Source: Sterolibacterium sp052034445 (lineage in GTDB: Bacteria > Pseudomonadota > Gammaproteobacteria > Burkholderiales > Rhodocyclaceae). Taken from it: a DNA stretch of 7,485 nucleotides. Position numbers and translations under genes: made by a program. The notes below the pieces were generated by a model. That model did not search any database. It was not told where the DNA came from and was given only the letters and a program-made list of their open reading frames with translations. Below, piece after piece: positions 5,459 to 7,485 of the stretch. Each line of letters starts with the position of its first letter. The stretch's first letter is position 1. The stretch spans positions 1 through 7,485 of the forward strand of contig JBPOIN010000171.1 in NCBI GenBank assembly GCA_052034445.1, in the 5' to 3' direction.

Positions 5459-6769
5459 ATGAGCGATCTGCTCGACGTGCCGCCGCATGCGCCGCTGGCC
5501 GAGCTGCTGCGTCCGCAGCGACTCGACGATGTGATCGGCCAGCAGCATCTGCTCGGCCCGGGCAAGCCGCTGCGGCTGGCGTTCGAGGCGCACACGCCGC
5601 ATTCGATGATTCTCTGGGGGCCGCCCGGCGTCGGCAAGACCACGCTGGCGCGTCTCATGGCTCATGCCTTCGAGGCCGAATTCATCGCCCTGTCGGCGGT
5701 GCTGTCGGGCGTCAAGGACATCCGCGAAGCCGTGCAACAGGCCGAGCTGACGCTGGCGCAGTCCGGCCGGCGCACGATCCTGTTCGTCGATGAAGTCCAT
5801 CGCTTCAACAAGTCGCAGCAGGATGCCTTTCTGCCATATGTCGAGCAGGGGCTGCTGACCTTCATCGGCGCGACCACCGAGAATCCTTCGTTCGAGGTCA
5901 ATTCGGCACTGCTGTCGCGCGCCGCGGTGTATGTGCTCAAAAGCCTGACGACCGAGGAACTCGGCCAGCTGTTCGAACGCGCATGCGCGCAGGCGATGCC
6001 GCAACTACGCTTCACGCCCGAGGCGCGCGAACGGCTCATCGGCTATGCCGACGGCGACGCGCGGCGCCTGCTGAATGTGCTCGAACAGCTCAAGACCGCC
6101 GCGCTCACGGCGAAAATCCAGGAGCTCGACACACTCTTTATCGACAGCGCGCTGGCCAGCGACCTGCGCCGTTTCGACAAGGGCGGCGACAATTATTTCG
6201 ACCAGATTTCGGCGTTGCATAAGTCGGTGCGCGGCTCGAACCCCGATGCCGCGTTGTACTGGCTGGTGCGCATGCTCGACGGCGGCGCCGATCCGCTCTA
6301 CATGGGGCGACGCATCGTGCGCATGGCCGCGGAAGACATCGGTCTGGCCGATCCACGTGCGCTCGAAATCGCGCTGAATGCCTGCGCGGTGTATGAACGT
6401 CTCGGCTCGCCCGAAGGCGAGCTGGCGCTGGCCGAAGCCGTAGTGTTCATGGCCGTGGCGCCCAAATCAAATGCCATTTACGTCGCGTATAATGCCGCCC
6501 GCGCCTTCGTTGCCAAGGATAAATCGCGCCCGGTGCCCGAGCATCTGCGCAATGCGCCGACCAGGCTCATGAAGGAACTGGGGTTCGGGCGCGAATATCG
6601 CTACGCCCACGACGAGCCGGAAGCCTATGCGGCCGGCGAGAATTATTTTCCCGAAGGCATGACGGCGCCAGGTTGGTACCGGCCCACGCCGCGCGGCCTC
6701 GAACAAAAGATCGGCGAGAAGCTCGCGCATCTGCGCGAACTCGACCGCCGCGCCAATAAACAGAAATAG
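5459..6769 (+). CDS. rarA: Replication-associated recombination protein A (RarA/MgsA AAA+ ATPase)
   Basis: RarA is a tetrameric AAA+ ATPase of the clamp-loader clade (bacterial counterpart of WRNIP1/Mgs1). It acts on single-strand DNA ends and gaps at stalled replication forks. The 436-aa product starts with the typical LAELLRPQRLDDVIGQQHLL. Walker A GPPGVGKTT is at 54-62, Walker B FVDEVHRFNKSQQD at 109-122, the sensor 1/arginine-finger region GATTENPSFEVNSALLSRA at 137-155 and the sensor 2 GDARRLLN at 199-206. The C-terminal tetramerisation domain is recognised by HLRNAPTRLMKELGFGREYR, YAHDEPEAYAAGENYFPEG and RGLEQKIGEKL. The length matches the family. It begins 3 nt after the lolA stop codon without a strong Shine-Dalgarno sequence, which suggests translation coupled to lolA. 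serS follows after 9 nt. Very sure. Confidence 0.96.
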   Translation: MSDLLDVPPHAPLAELLRPQRLDDVIGQQHLLGPGKPLRLAFEAHTPHSMILWGPPGVGKTTLARLMAHAFEAEFIALSAVLSGVKDIREAVQQAELTLAQSGRRTILFVDEVHRFNKSQQDAFLPYVEQGLLTFIGATTENPSFEVNSALLSRAAVYVLKSLTTEELGQLFERACAQAMPQLRFTPEARERLIGYADGDARRLLNVLEQLKTAALTAKIQELDTLFIDSALASDLRRFDKGGDNYFDQISALHKSVRGSNPDAALYWLVRMLDGGADPLYMGRRIVRMAAEDIGLADPRALEIALNACAVYERLGSPEGELALAEAVVFMAVAPKSNAIYVAYNAARAFVAKDKSRPVPEHLRNAPTRLMKELGFGREYRYAHDEPEAYAAGENYFPEGMTAPGWYRPTPRGLEQKIGEKLAHLRELDRRANKQK

Positions 6770-6778
6770 GACTTCACC

Positions 6779-7485
6779 ATGCTGGATATTCAACTGCTGC
6801 GCAGCCAACTCGCCACGGTGGCCGAACGCCTTGCGACACGCGGCGTCACGCTCGACAGCGCCGGCTTCCAGGTGCTTGAAGACGAACGCAAGCAACTGCA
6901 GACGCGCACCCAGGATCTACAGGCCAAACGCAACAGCCTGTCGAAACAGATCGGCATGCTGAAGGCCAAGGGCGAGGATGTCGCGCCGGTCATGGCCGAA
7001 GTCGCCGGACTCGGCGACCAACTCAAGGCCGACGAGGAAAAGCTCGCCGCACTGCTCGAACGCTGCAACGATTTCGTCGCCGGCATCCCGAATCTGCCGC
7101 ATGAGAGTGTGCCGGTCGGCAAGGACGAAAGCGGCAACGTCGAGGTCTTGCGCTGGGGCACGCCGAAGAACTTCGATTTCCCGGTCAAGGATCATGTCGA
7201 ACTCGGCGAACAACTCGGCGGCCTGGATTTCGAAACCGCGACCAAGATCGCCGGCAGCCGCTTCACGCTCATGAAGGGCGGCATCGCGCGCCTGCATCGC
7301 GCGCTCGCCCAATTCATGCTCGACACGCACACCGGCGTGCATGGCTATACCGAGGTGTATACGCCCTACCTGGTGAATGCGGACAGCATGTTCGGCACCG
7401 GCCAGCTGCCGAAATTCGAGGAAGACCTGTTCCCGGTGCCGCGCAGCGATGGCGGCAAGCTGTATCTGATCCCGACCGCCGAAGT
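6779..7485 (+). CDS. serS: Serine--tRNA ligase (C-terminus cut by window edge)
   Basis: SerRS is a cytoplasmic class II synthetase that charges tRNA-Ser (and tRNA-Sec where present). The ATG at 6779 follows AGGA (6768-6771), which overlaps the rarA stop codon, at a spacing of 7 nt. The frame runs 235 codons to the window end; the full protein is about 425-430 residues. The start MLDIQLLRSQLATVAERLATRG leads into the long antiparallel coiled-coil arm that grips the tRNA variable arm (about residues 30-100), ending in the family signature FVAGIPNLPH. The catalytic domain then begins with GSRFTLMKGGIARLHRAL, and the motif 1 region includes HGYTEVYTPYLVNADSMFGTGQLPKF. The last residues, LIPTAE, are the start of the serine-binding TAEVP loop. 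Motifs 2 and 3 lie outside the window. It is the last seen member of the lolA-rarA-serS run. No irregularity is seen. Confidence 0.97.
   Translation, partial: MLDIQLLRSQLATVAERLATRGVTLDSAGFQVLEDERKQLQTRTQDLQAKRNSLSKQIGMLKAKGEDVAPVMAEVAGLGDQLKADEEKLAALLERCNDFVAGIPNLPHESVPVGKDESGNVEVLRWGTPKNFDFPVKDHVELGEQLGGLDFETATKIAGSRFTLMKGGIARLHRALAQFMLDTHTGVHGYTEVYTPYLVNADSMFGTGQLPKFEEDLFPVPRSDGGKLYLIPTAE

Noticed and set aside
1..7485. A novel defence, mobile or biosynthetic system
   Set aside because: No transposase, integrase, toxin-antitoxin pair, nuclease/effector, repeat array or biosynthetic enzyme was found. All confidently recognised genes are housekeeping in a conserved order.

Overview
The window is about 7.5 kb of GC-rich, densely coding bacterial chromosome. 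It most likely comes from a betaproteobacterium. That rests on the feel of the FtsK, RarA and TrxB protein sequences and on the gene order, not on any search, and the family cannot be named. All five recognised housekeeping genes look intact and share the same GC-rich codon style. I see no transposon, phage gene, CRISPR array, tRNA or rRNA.

Layout from left to right. Positions 1-881 (minus strand) hold the first 293 codons of trxB, thioredoxin reductase, whose C-terminus lies outside the window. Positions 882-1005 are a divergent regulatory gap with a TATAAT box for trxB, a 10-bp palindrome and a perfect 8-3-8 inverted repeat next to the Shine-Dalgarno sequence of the next gene. Positions 1006-1677 encode a CRP/FNR-family regulator, followed 36 nt later by a 133-aa protein of unknown function with a tentative likeness to the SseB N-terminal domain (1714-2115). 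Positions 2116-2443 are a 328-bp spacer that is visibly richer in A/T. Then come ftsK (2444-4741, GTG start), lolA (4820-5455), rarA (5459-6769) and the first 235 codons of serS (6779 to the window end), all on the plus strand and tightly packed from lolA onward.

The genes join cell-envelope and chromosome housekeeping: FtsK pumps chromosome ends through the septum, LolA carries lipoproteins across the periplasm, RarA acts at stalled replication forks, SerRS charges tRNA-Ser and TrxB keeps thioredoxin reduced. The order trxB (divergent), regulator, ftsK, lolA, rarA, serS is the same as in Escherichia coli, except that E. coli has lrp where this genome has the CRP-like regulator plus the unknown protein.

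I found no convincing new multi-gene system. The parts worth a second look are the regulator and its unusual cyclic-nucleotide pocket, the dyads in front of it, the SseB-like partner and the spacer before ftsK.
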